From an uncultured Bacteroidota bacterium (lineage in GTDB: Bacteria > Bacteroidota > Bacteroidia > Bacteroidales > SZUA-534), in assembly GCA_937900725.1 (NCBI GenBank), contig CALCFP010000444.1, positions 1 through 11,179 on the forward strand: DNA of 11,179 nucleotides, in the 5' to 3' direction. Below the pieces are notes generated by a model that was not told where the DNA came from, made no database searches, and saw nothing but the letters and a program-made list of their open reading frames with translations. A program made the position numbers and the translations under genes. Shown one piece after another: positions 1 to 6,634 of the stretch (the stretch's first letter is position 1; each line of letters begins with the position of its first letter).

Positions 1-1
1 T

Positions 2-1141
2 CGCGCTAAGTTCGAACAACTCATTGACGACCTTGACCGTTTCTTTCTGCATTTCGACGAGGTGGTCAAGAAGTTCCACATTGAGAAAATCAAGGCGGTC
101 GGCGACATATACATGTGCGCAGGCGGCATACCCCAAAAGAACCATACAAACCCAATTGAGGTGGTGCTGGCGGCTTTTGAAATGTATCAATACATGCAGA
201 ACATGCGCCTTCAGTATGGCGACAATCAAGGCTGGAACCTACGCATAGGCATTCATACAGGACCAGTCTTCTGCAGCAACGCTGCCAACAAGAAGAAACT
301 CGACATTTGGGGCGATACGGTAAACATTGCAAGCCGTATGGAAGCCTCAGGACAAATAAACAAGGTCAACATAACGGGTATGACCTACGAACTTGTCAAG
401 GACTACTTTGTATGCCAATATTGGGGAAAGATGCCAGTCAAGTACAAAGGCGAGATAGACATGTACCTGATAGAGGGGTTCCGTCCTCACCTGTCGGTTG
501 ACGGATTGGGAATAAAGCCAAACCAGGCATTCCAGACACGTTTGGGCATTGTCCGCTTCGACGATATTGAGGAAGTGGTGCTGAACATGTTAGAGGAAAA
601 ACTCCCGAAAAACCTTTATTATCACAATCTAAAGCACACTATCGACGTTACGGTTCAGGTTGAAATCATTGGCCGTCACGAAGGAATTTCCGACGAGGAG
701 ATGCTAATGCTGAAAACCGCAGCATTGTTCCACGACACTGGATTCACCCGTACCTATGCCGACCACGAAGAGGCTGGTGCCGAAATAGCCCGCGAATATT
801 TGCCTCGTTTTGACTATACCGCAGAGCAGATTGACCTTATCTGCAACCTTATAATGAAAACGAAATTGCCACCAAAGCCTATCACACTGCTTGAGCAAAT
901 AATATGTGACGCCGATTTGGACTATCTGGGCCGCGCCGATTTCATTCCAGTTTCCGGAAATTTGTACCGCGAATTAAGGGAGCGCGGTGCCATTGACGAT
1001 GACATAAACAAGTGGAACAAGATGCAAATCAAGTTCATTGAAGGGCACCAATACTTCACAAATTCAGCAAAACAAATGCGTGACGTAAACAAAAACAATC
1101 AATTGGAGGCAATTAGGCGATTAGTTGAAGAAAATAATTAA
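2..1141 (+). CDS. Class III adenylate/guanylate cyclase fused to HD phosphohydrolase domain (5' partial)
   Basis: The reading frame is open from base 2, so the start lies outside the window; 379 residues are visible. Visible residues 1-165 are the C-terminal part of a class III nucleotide cyclase. Residues 28-35 (EKIKAVGD) carry the adenine-reading Lys31 and metal-binding Asp35. LDIWGDTVNIASR gives Asp101 (base recognition) and the transition-state pair Asn108 and Arg112. The Lys/Asp pair favours ATP as substrate and cAMP as product. Residues about 187-350 form an HD domain: YHNLKH (His208, His212), FHD (His244-Asp245), DHEEAG (His255) and CDADLDYLG (Asp303/305). HD domains of this kind are metal-dependent phosphohydrolases, often phosphodiesterases, so one chain may both make and hydrolyse a nucleotide; that is inference. 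The first metal Asp and any sensor or membrane part lie upstream. A universal stress protein follows 33 bases downstream, probably in one transcript. Confidence 0.93.
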   Translation, partial: RAKFEQLIDDLDRFFLHFDEVVKKFHIEKIKAVGDIYMCAGGIPQKNHTNPIEVVLAAFEMYQYMQNMRLQYGDNQGWNLRIGIHTGPVFCSNAANKKKLDIWGDTVNIASRMEASGQINKVNITGMTYELVKDYFVCQYWGKMPVKYKGEIDMYLIEGFRPHLSVDGLGIKPNQAFQTRLGIVRFDDIEEVVLNMLEEKLPKNLYYHNLKHTIDVTVQVEIIGRHEGISDEEMLMLKTAALFHDTGFTRTYADHEEAGAEIAREYLPRFDYTAEQIDLICNLIMKTKLPPKPITLLEQIICDADLDYLGRADFIPVSGNLYRELRERGAIDDDINKWNKMQIKFIEGHQYFTNSAKQMRDVNKNNQLEAIRRLVEENN

Positions 1142-1174
1142 CTTTGCGAGTTAGCAATAGAATATTTAGACAGT

Positions 1175-2023
1175 ATGGCTAAAACTAGAAAAGACGTAAT
1201 TGTAATTCCTTGGGACTATTCAGAGACAAGCGAAATAGCGCTGCAGCATGCTATCCAGCTTGCAAATGAAGTGGACAACCAAATTATGCTGGTTCGTTTT
1301 CTTAAAAAACCAGGTTTGTTCGGCAAATCAGCCAAACAGGTTGAATTTGAGAGCGAAAAAGTCAAAATCAAGGAAGCAGCCAACCAAATGGCGCAGAAAT
1401 ACAATTTTGACCCACAACGTATCTTCATCGACGTTGAAATCGGCATCAAGTCGAAAGTTGTAAGTAGTCTGATTAAGGATGCCAATGCCAATTTGGTCAT
1501 CACAGGCAGAACCTACAAAATGTCGGACAAGGAGACGCTAAACATCAACGAAATTGTAACAACGTTGTCAGTAATCGACATTCCGTTCATTGTTGCAACT
1601 GAAGCGCCTGCACACGACTACTACAAGGAAATAGTAGTTCCCCTGGACCACGACAAGAAGATGAAGGAGACACTGCAATGGGTTGTATATCTGTCTAAAT
1701 ACTACAATTGCAACATCAACATCATCAAGCCGTACATTGAAGACGAGTACCAAAAGAAGGATATGGCCAACAACATATACTTCACCCAAAAGTTACTCGA
1801 CAAGAAGAACATCATCTACGGTATCAAGACCGCCAAAAAAGGCAAGGTGTTTGAAGATGAAATACTGAAGTTCAGCCAGAACATCGATTCCGACCTGGTT
1901 GTGCTCATCATCAACAAATACAAGAAGATGATAAAGGAAAATCCAAACTACAAGGAGACAATCCCATTCCTGGTTATCAACCGAAACAGCGAGGTTGTAA
2001 AGTACGGTGGAAGTTTCCGTTAG
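1175..2023 (+). CDS. Universal stress protein, tandem UspA-like domains
   Basis: This 282-residue cytoplasmic protein has two alpha/beta Usp-like halves. The first spans about residues 6-142: it opens with VIVIPWDYSETSEIALQHA and closes with the strand IPFIVATE. The second spans about residues 150-271, opening with EIVVPLDHDKKMKETLQWV and closing with IPFLVINR. Tandem Usp proteins of about 280 residues are common in Bacteroidota. The G-x2-G-x9-G(S/T) phosphate loop of ATP-binding Usp proteins is not evident; the first half has ITGRTYKMSDKE there and the second LIINKYKKM, so ATP binding by the usual motif is doubtful. The ATG at 1175 is the natural start, as it precedes the first beta strand by only a few residues. 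The gene lies 33 bases after the cyclase-HD gene and ends 24 bases before a terminator, so it is probably the last gene of that transcript. Its specific ligand is unknown. Confidence 0.9.
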   Translation: MAKTRKDVIVIPWDYSETSEIALQHAIQLANEVDNQIMLVRFLKKPGLFGKSAKQVEFESEKVKIKEAANQMAQKYNFDPQRIFIDVEIGIKSKVVSSLIKDANANLVITGRTYKMSDKETLNINEIVTTLSVIDIPFIVATEAPAHDYYKEIVVPLDHDKKMKETLQWVVYLSKYYNCNINIIKPYIEDEYQKKDMANNIYFTQKLLDKKNIIYGIKTAKKGKVFEDEILKFSQNIDSDLVVLIINKYKKMIKENPNYKETIPFLVINRNSEVVKYGGSFR

Positions 2024-2047
2024 AAAAAAGCCATACACATATATATT

Positions 2048-2078
2048 AAAGCCGAATCTCAAAGTTCGGCTTTTTTTT
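2048..2078 (+). terminator. Rho-independent terminator after the usp gene
   Basis: The inverted repeat AAAGCCGAA (2048-2056) / TTCGGCTTT (2065-2073) closes an 8-base loop and runs directly into eight T residues (2071-2078). It lies 24 bases after the usp stop codon and ends the cyclase/usp transcript. Confidence 0.9.
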
Positions 2079-2362
2079 ACCAATTAAGCCTACAAGGAAT
2101 TTTCAGTAAATTGCTCTGTGGCTGTTTTTGAATAGTTTGCCTATCTGACTGTTGATTTATACGAAGGATTGGTGCTTATTCTTTGATAGGCTGAAAGTCA
2201 GTATTAATGGCGATTGTGATTCTAAGGGGCATAAAAGAACGAGGTATAATCTTTATTTGAAGTTTCTTTTCATTAACGTGATTTTATGAAAGTTTCATAA
2301 TGTATTTGAAGAGGCGTAGGGGGTGACTTTTTCATAAAAGTGTTAGTTTGAATTACGAACAT
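2079..2362. other. Non-coding gap between convergent transcription units, with a palindrome
   Basis: This stretch lies between the terminators of two convergent genes, so no promoter for a known neighbour is expected in it. I see no credible coding frame. The one distinct structure is the perfect palindrome TTATGAAA-G-TTTCATAA (2284-2300), with a further copy of the arm TTTCATAA at 2330-2337. It might hold an unannotated small RNA or a protein-binding site; nothing in the sequence proves either. Confidence 0.5.
2284..2300. repeat. Perfect 17-base palindrome TTATGAAA-G-TTTCATAA
   Basis: Two 8-base arms match exactly as reverse complements around a single central G. The right arm recurs at 2330-2337, 37 bases from arm start to arm start. 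The form resembles a dimeric regulator's operator, but there is no known start of transcription beside it. Confidence 0.6.
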
Positions 2363-2400
2363 AAAAAAGCCTCTCGGTAACCCGAGAGGCTTTTAATATA
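2363..2400 (-). terminator. Terminator of the NifU-like/GGGtGRT operon (potentially bidirectional)
   Basis: A perfect 9-base-pair stem, GCCTCTCGG (2369-2377) / CCGAGAGGC (2382-2390), closes a 4-base loop. Read on the minus strand it is followed by six T residues (the A run at 2363-2368), 16 bases beyond the GGGtGRT stop codon. On the plus strand it is followed by TTTT, so it may also stop read-through from the usp side. Confidence 0.92.
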
Positions 2401-2415
2401 ATTCAGAAATCCAAA

Positions 2416-3429
2416 TTACTTGTTCAATGCAGTAGCAACGTCAACAGCGACAGCAACAGTGGCGCCTACCATTGGGTTGTTGCCAATGCCGAGGAAGCCC
2501 ATCATTTCAACGTGAGCCGGAACTGATGATGAACCTGCGAACTGAGCGTCAGAGTGCATACGGCCCATAGTATCAGTCATACCGTATGAAGCAGGACCAG
2601 CAGCCATGTTGTCTGGGTGCAAAGTACGGCCCGTACCACCACCTGATGCTACTGAGAAGTACTTCTTGCCTTTTTCAACGCATTCCTTCTTGTAAGTGCC
2701 TGCAACTGGGTGTTGAAAACGTGTAGGGTTGGTAGAGTTGCCGGTGATTGACACGTCAACGCCTTCCTTCCACATGATAGCAACGCCCTCACGAACGTCG
2801 TTAGCACCGTAGCAACGAACTTTTGCGCGCTCGCCTTCAGAATACTTGATTTCCTCTACGACTTTCAACTCACCTGTGAAGTAGTCGAAGTCAGTGTGAA
2901 CGTATGTGAAACCGTTGATACGAGAGATGATCTTTGCTGCGTCTTTTCCAAGACCGTTCAGGATGCAGCGCAATGGCTCCTTGCGAACCTTGTCAGCCTT
3001 GGCAGCGATCTTGATAGCGCCTTCAGCAGCAGCGAATGATTCGTGGCCAGCCAGGAATGCGAAGCACTTAGTCTCTTCACGGAGCAGACGAGCAGCCAAG
3101 TTTCCGTGTCCAAGACCAACCTTGCGGTCGTCGGCTACAGAACCAGGGATGCAGCATGATTGAAGACCGATACCGATAGCCTCAGCAGCGTCGGCAGCGT
3201 TCTTGCAGCCCTTCTTCAATGCGATGGCAGCACCTACAACGTATGCCCATTTTGCGTTTTCAAAGCAGATAGGTTGAGTATCCTCGCAAGTCTTGTAAGG
3301 GTCCAAACCGTAAGATTCGCAGATTTGGTTAGCCTCTTCTATACTCTTAATGCCGTTAGCGTTCAAAGCAGCAAGAATTTGCTTTTCGCGACGGTCTTGG
3401 CTTTCAAATTTAACTTCTCTAATTGCCAT
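2416..3429 (-). CDS. GGGtGRT family protein
   Basis: This 337-residue protein carries the motif that names its family, GGGTGRT at residues 263-269, followed by a glycine- and alanine-rich tail (MGFLGIGNNPMVGATVAVAV). The length fits the family, whose biochemical function is not established. Ten cysteines (residues 37, 48, 55, 75, 92, 93, 122, 155, 206 and 250) are spread over the first 250 residues, with an adjacent Cys-Cys in QSCCIPGS. With the scaffold gene upstream this suggests a link to Fe-S clusters or thiol chemistry, but that is inference. No signal peptide or membrane segment is seen. The ATG at 3427-3429 is preceded by a good Shine-Dalgarno (GGAGGA) that overlaps the TAG stop of the upstream gene, which indicates co-expression of the pair. 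The gene ends 16 bases before a strong terminator. Confidence 0.94.
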   Translation of the reverse strand: MAIREVKFESQDRREKQILAALNANGIKSIEEANQICESYGLDPYKTCEDTQPICFENAKWAYVVGAAIALKKGCKNAADAAEAIGIGLQSCCIPGSVADDRKVGLGHGNLAARLLREETKCFAFLAGHESFAAAEGAIKIAAKADKVRKEPLRCILNGLGKDAAKIISRINGFTYVHTDFDYFTGELKVVEEIKYSEGERAKVRCYGANDVREGVAIMWKEGVDVSITGNSTNPTRFQHPVAGTYKKECVEKGKKYFSVASGGGTGRTLHPDNMAAGPASYGMTDTMGRMHSDAQFAGSSSVPAHVEMMGFLGIGNNPMVGATVAVAVDVATALNK

Positions 3430-3441
3430 ATCTGTGTCCTC

Positions 3442-4134
3442 CTATTCTTTACGTGGGTCAATTTCTTTAACAGCCTCTTCGATACGGCCATACTTGCCAG
3501 ATGCCTTCTGCAAAGCCTCGTTGGCATCCATTCCGCCCTTAATCATATCCATCATGCGGCCAAGGTTTACAAAACGGTAACCGATGATTTCGTTGTTCTT
3601 GTCAAGACCGATTTTGGTGATGTAGCCTTCAGCCATTTCAAGGTAGCGTGGGCCTTTTGCTGATGTTCCGTACAATGTACCAGTGATGCCGCGCAAGCCT
3701 TTGCCAAGGTCCTCAAGACCAGCACTTACTGTAAGACCGCCCTCAGAGAAGGCGCTCTGTGTACGTCCGTAAACGATTTGCAGGAACAATTCACGCATTG
3801 CCGTGTTGATGGCGTCGCAAACCAAGTCAGTGTTCAATGCCTCAAGAATAGTCTTGCCTGGCAGAATCTCTGATGCCATTGCGGCTGAGTGAGTCATGCC
3901 GGTGCAGCCTATTGTCTCGACCAAAGCCTCAACAATTACGCCTTCCTTGACATTCAACGAAAGTTTGCAGGCACCCTGTTGTGGTGCGCACCAACCGATA
4001 CCGTGGGTGAAACCACTGATATCCTTGATTTCTGTTGCTTTTACCCATTTTCCTTCTTCTGGAATTGGAGCAGGACCATGGTTAGCGCCTTGTGCCACGC
4101 AAACCATTCCTTGTACCTCGTGTGTAAAGTTCAT
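3442..4134 (-). CDS. IscU/NifU-like iron-sulfur cluster assembly scaffold protein
   Basis: This 230-residue protein has an IscU/NifU-N-like core (about residues 45-140): CAPQQGACKLSLNV, then VEALVETIGCTGMTHS, then LPGKTILEAL. These match the IscU pattern of AP-x-CGD, GC-x-x-x-x-x-S and the GKT-x-x-E segment. Such proteins hold nascent Fe-S clusters for transfer to client enzymes. By eye the ligand set is unusual. The Cys-Gly-Asp of IscU reads Gln-Gly-Ala, with cysteines displaced to Cys49 and Cys56. Only the GC cysteine (Cys77) is in its expected place, and the third IscU cysteine (HCSILAEDA in E. coli) reads TVSAGLEDL. About 85 residues after the core are not part of IscU and occur in this scaffold subtype. 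Cys12 and Cys106 may substitute. The gene is first in a two-gene operon with the GGGtGRT gene, 12 bases apart. Confidence 0.92.
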   Translation of the reverse strand: MNFTHEVQGMVCVAQGANHGPAPIPEEGKWVKATEIKDISGFTHGIGWCAPQQGACKLSLNVKEGVIVEALVETIGCTGMTHSAAMASEILPGKTILEALNTDLVCDAINTAMRELFLQIVYGRTQSAFSEGGLTVSAGLEDLGKGLRGITGTLYGTSAKGPRYLEMAEGYITKIGLDKNNEIIGYRFVNLGRMMDMIKGGMDANEALQKASGKYGRIEEAVKEIDPRKE

Positions 4135-4191
4135 ATTGTTAATAATTAAAAATTTGTACTCCTATTAGTGTAAGATTCACTAACCGAACCG

Positions 4192-4224
4192 CAAATGTAA
4201 TAAAAGAAACGAGTGTTCCTTAAA
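4192..4224 (-). promoter_or_regulatory. Bacteroidota-type promoter of the NifU-like/GGGtGRT operon
   Basis: On the minus strand TACATTTG (plus-strand 4192-4199) matches the TAnnTTTG -7 box exactly. Beyond a 21-base spacer, TTTA (4221-4224) matches three of four bases of the -33 TTTG. The implied leader to the ATG at 4134 is about 50 bases. Confidence 0.6.
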
Positions 4225-4446
4225 TTCTTGTCGTATTTGTTTTTGAGAAGATAAAAGATTGAGTGCCTAGTGGATTCGCATGGTTCCCGAAAAGCCATGG
4301 CGGCAATATCTGAAGTGTTTTTTCGATATATGCCATAAGGTTTCAAAGCAGAGAGCAAGGTTGTTATAAATTCAAGATGATGAAACACTGATCGAGACAA
4401 CATTCCTTTCCGTCTCATAAAAAAACGTATCATAATTATGAGCCAG
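4225..4446. other. Middle of the divergent intergenic region
   Basis: The whole gap between the scaffold gene and the AraC gene is 365 bases, with a promoter at each end. Between them I see no convincing gene, only a short inverted repeat CATGG (4279-4283) / CCATG (4295-4299) with an 11-base loop. This is where an AraC-type activator would be expected to bind if it controls the divergent operon, but no clear paired direct repeat is visible. Confidence 0.4.
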
Positions 4447-4481
4447 GTTGGAAATAATTCCTAAATAATCTAGTACGTTTG
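4447..4481 (+). promoter_or_regulatory. Bacteroidota-type promoter of the AraC gene
   Basis: TACGTTTG (4474-4481) matches TAnnTTTG. The candidate -33 element is GTTG (4447-4450), one mismatch from TTTG, with a 23-base spacer that is slightly long. The start codon is only 18 bases after the box, so the leader is very short and has no Shine-Dalgarno. Confidence 0.5.
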
Positions 4482-4499
4482 TAGCCAATACAATTTTTT

Positions 4500-5387
4500 A
4501 TGCAAAAAGACGCAGGCAGACATTGTCCTTTCCATGGCGAGAAAATGGGCCGTTTGGCAGACAGCGACATGGCGCAGTTCTCAATACGCCTGCTTGACGA
4601 CAATTGTCAGCGGCAGATGCCGTGCCCGACGCCGCCTATGATTTCCAGAAACCACAATTTTATGTTTCTGCTCAAAGGCGAAGCGCTGATTGATGCAAAC
4701 GGCCAACAGTATCTTATGTTTGCCAATGAATGCATAACAGTGCCTGCAGGCTCACAGTTTTCAATACGCTACTTCAAGGACTGCTTCGGCTACATGGGCA
4801 GTTTCAGTACCGACTTTTTATGTGCCAATCCGCTAGTAGCCAACAGTTTCCGCGGATTTGCGTTCTTGCAGTCGAATGGCGTCAGCGTAACAGGCTTTGA
4901 CTATTTGAGAAGCGGCTTTGTACAGGTTCTGCTTGAACGAATCTACTCAGAAACGTTGTCTGTTCCGCAATGCGATGATGTCATTCGTGCGAACCTGAAT
5001 TCCTTTTTGGTGGAGATAGCTGCCGAATCGGCAAAAAAACAAGCCCTGCCAGCCACTTTGGGGAACGACACGTGCAACCGTTTCATTGATATGGTTTTTT
5101 GCAAAGGTCAGCATAGAATGTCAGTATCGGAATATGCTGAAAAATTGAATGTTACAACCGATTATCTGAATAAAGCAGTTAAGTTGGGTACAGGCAAGTC
5201 GGTCACAGATTGGATAGAGGACTCCACAATGGTGTCGGCAAAAATGATGCTGCGCAACACCGATTTGTCAATAAGTGAGATTGCATCTGAACTAGGCATT
5301 TTGGACCAGTCTTATTTTACACGCCGTTTCAAGTTGCACGAGAAAATGTCGCCAACTGAATACCGCAAGGCGGTACGGAGTATGTGA
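4500..5387 (+). CDS. AraC/XylS-family transcriptional regulator
   Basis: The 295-residue cytoplasmic protein has a C-terminal AraC DNA-binding domain at about residues 205-292 with both helix-turn-helix units. The first is MSVSEYAEKLNVTTDYLNKAV. The second is SISEIASELGILDQSYFTRRFK, followed by the family signature end MSPTEYRK. The N-terminal part (about 45-100) has the pattern of a cupin-like sensor barrel, including FLLKGEALIDANGQQYLM and ITVPAGSQF. The ligand cannot be predicted. The ATG at 4500 lies 18 bases downstream of a promoter box. The gene is divergent from the NifU-like/GGGtGRT operon and 113 bases upstream of ilvE, which has its own promoter, so either could be a target. The N-terminal stretch HCPFHGEK is cysteine- and histidine-bearing, but too little to call a metal site. 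Confidence 0.95.
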   Translation: MQKDAGRHCPFHGEKMGRLADSDMAQFSIRLLDDNCQRQMPCPTPPMISRNHNFMFLLKGEALIDANGQQYLMFANECITVPAGSQFSIRYFKDCFGYMGSFSTDFLCANPLVANSFRGFAFLQSNGVSVTGFDYLRSGFVQVLLERIYSETLSVPQCDDVIRANLNSFLVEIAAESAKKQALPATLGNDTCNRFIDMVFCKGQHRMSVSEYAEKLNVTTDYLNKAVKLGTGKSVTDWIEDSTMVSAKMMLRNTDLSISEIASELGILDQSYFTRRFKLHEKMSPTEYRKAVRSM

Positions 5388-5445
5388 CGCTTTATTTCTT
5401 TCATCAGCGAAAGACAATCTAAAACACATCAATTTCAAAAAAAAG

Positions 5446-5476
5446 GTTGATTGTCACATTACATTCATTACCTTTG
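5446..5476 (+). promoter_or_regulatory. Bacteroidota-type promoter of ilvE
   Basis: TACCTTTG (5469-5476) is an exact TAnnTTTG box. GTTG (5446-5449), one mismatch from TTTG, lies 19 bases upstream, the standard spacing. It places the transcript start about 15-20 bases before the ATG at 5501 and rules out a longer N-terminus starting upstream. Confidence 0.7.
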
Positions 5477-5500
5477 GTAGCTTTTTTAAATATTTACATT

Positions 5501-6523
5501 ATGGAAAATCTTGATTGGGCCAATATTGGTTTTGGCTACAGAAAGACAGATTACAATGTTCGCTGCTATTTCAGAAACGGCAAATGGGGTGAGATTGAGG
5601 TTACTTCAGATGAGACAATCCCAATGCACATGGCAGCAACTTGTCTTCACTACGGACAAGAAGCTTTTGAAGGATTGAAGGCTTACCGTTGTCCAGACGG
5701 CAAGGTCCGCGTTTTCCGCATGGACGAAAATGCAGCACGCCTGCAGTCGACATGCCGCGGAATAATGATGGCAGAGCCAAGTACAGAACTTTTTGAAGAG
5801 ATGGTTAAGAAAGTCGTTCGACTCAACGAGCGCTTTATTCCTCCATACGAGAGTGGAGCCACACTTTACATCCGTCCATTGTTGGTCGGCATAAGCGCAC
5901 AAGTTGGTGTCCACCCAGCCACTGAATATTTGCTTTTGATGTTTGTAACCCCGGTTGGACCATATTTCAAAGGCGGATTTTCTACAAATCCTTACGTCAT
6001 TGTCCGTGACTACGACCGTTCGGCTCCTCTTGGAACAGGCATCTACAAGGTTGGCGGCAACTACGCAGCAAGCCTTCGTGCCAACAAGACAGCTCACGAT
6101 TTGGGTTACTCTTGCGAGTTCTATCTCGATGCAAAGGAGAAGAAGTACATTGACGAGGCAGGTGCAGCCAATTTCTTTGGCATCAAGAACAACACCTACA
6201 TCACTCCAAAATCGACTTCAATCCTTCCTTCAATTACCAACAAAAGCCTTATGCAGCTTGCAGAGGATATGGGAATGAAGGTTGAGCGCCGTCAGATAGC
6301 CGAAGAGGAACTTGAGACATTCGAAGAGGCTGGAGCATGTGGAACGGCAGCAGTCATTTCGCCTATCGGCAGAATCGACGACCTTGAGACCAAAAAGTCG
6401 TACGTCTTCTCAGAAGACGGCAAGCCAGGCCCTGTCAGCACCAAACTTTACAACAAGTTGGTCGGCATTCAGTACGGCAAGGAAGAGGATGTTCACGGCT
6501 GGACAACCGTTGTGATTGAATAA
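5501..6523 (+). CDS. ilvE: Branched-chain-amino-acid aminotransferase (type II)
   Basis: A 340-residue fold-type IV PLP enzyme that interconverts leucine, isoleucine and valine with their 2-oxo acids using glutamate/2-oxoglutarate, the last step of branched-chain amino acid synthesis. The Schiff-base lysine is Lys183 in GIYKVGGNYAASL, and Glu219 in DEAGAANFFG is the conserved cofactor-pocket glutamate. Other family marks are HYGQEAFEGLKAYR (49-63), YIRPLLVG (123-130) and ACGTAAVISPIG (279-290). The length matches the type II family, which includes mammalian BCATs. The frame stays open upstream to 5447, but a promoter box at 5469-5476 lies inside that extension and MENLDWANIGFGY aligns with the usual N-terminus, so the ATG at 5501 is chosen. 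It is monocistronic: its own promoter before it, a terminator 20 bases after it. No attenuator or leader peptide is seen. Confidence 0.97.
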   Translation: MENLDWANIGFGYRKTDYNVRCYFRNGKWGEIEVTSDETIPMHMAATCLHYGQEAFEGLKAYRCPDGKVRVFRMDENAARLQSTCRGIMMAEPSTELFEEMVKKVVRLNERFIPPYESGATLYIRPLLVGISAQVGVHPATEYLLLMFVTPVGPYFKGGFSTNPYVIVRDYDRSAPLGTGIYKVGGNYAASLRANKTAHDLGYSCEFYLDAKEKKYIDEAGAANFFGIKNNTYITPKSTSILPSITNKSLMQLAEDMGMKVERRQIAEEELETFEEAGACGTAAVISPIGRIDDLETKKSYVFSEDGKPGPVSTKLYNKLVGIQYGKEEDVHGWTTVVIE

Positions 6524-6543
6524 TATCGTACATGATATGTGTC

Positions 6544-6580
6544 AAGAGGGTGTGTCAACGATGATGCGCCCTCTTTTTTT
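6544..6580 (+). terminator. Rho-independent terminator after ilvE
   Basis: The stem AAGAGGG (6544-6550) / CCCTCTT (6569-6575) is extended by G-C and wobble pairs and followed by a T run to 6580. It lies 20 bases after the ilvE stop. Confidence 0.9.
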
Positions 6581-6596
6581 GTTTTTCGAAAAACAA
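6579..6596. repeat. Perfect 18-base palindrome upstream of the flippase gene
   Basis: TTGTTTTTCGAAAAACAA is its own reverse complement over 18 bases with no spacer. It starts in the T run of the ilvE terminator and ends just before the possible -33 element of the flippase gene (ATTG at 6598-6601). A zero-spacer palindrome at that place is more like a protein-binding site than an RNA hairpin, but it is AT-rich. Confidence 0.55.
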
Positions 6597-6597
6597 C

Positions 6598-6628
6598 ATT
6601 GCCTATTGTGACGTTGTTGTTATTTTAG
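6598..6628 (+). promoter_or_regulatory. Possible promoter of the flippase gene
   Basis: ATTG (6598-6601), a 19-base spacer and TATTTTAG (6621-6628) each differ by one base from TTTG and TAnnTTTG. The box ends six bases before the GTG start, so if real the message would be nearly leaderless. The match is moderate. Confidence 0.35.
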
Positions 6629-6634
6629 CGAACC

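Noticed and set aside
1143..1170. Separate promoter for the usp gene
   Set aside because: A TTTG at 1143-1146 is present, but the following ATATTTAG does not match TAnnTTTG at the right spacing; co-transcription with the cyclase gene is simpler.
4146..4433. Minus-strand reading frame of 95 residues in the gap between the scaffold and AraC genes
   Set aside because: It overlaps the exact TACATTTG box that drives the scaffold operon, has no Shine-Dalgarno or promoter of its own, and its composition does not resemble a conserved protein.
5447..5500. 18-codon upstream extension of ilvE
   Set aside because: It contains the ilvE promoter box TACCTTTG (5469-5476), and the ATG at 5501 gives the usual family N-terminus.
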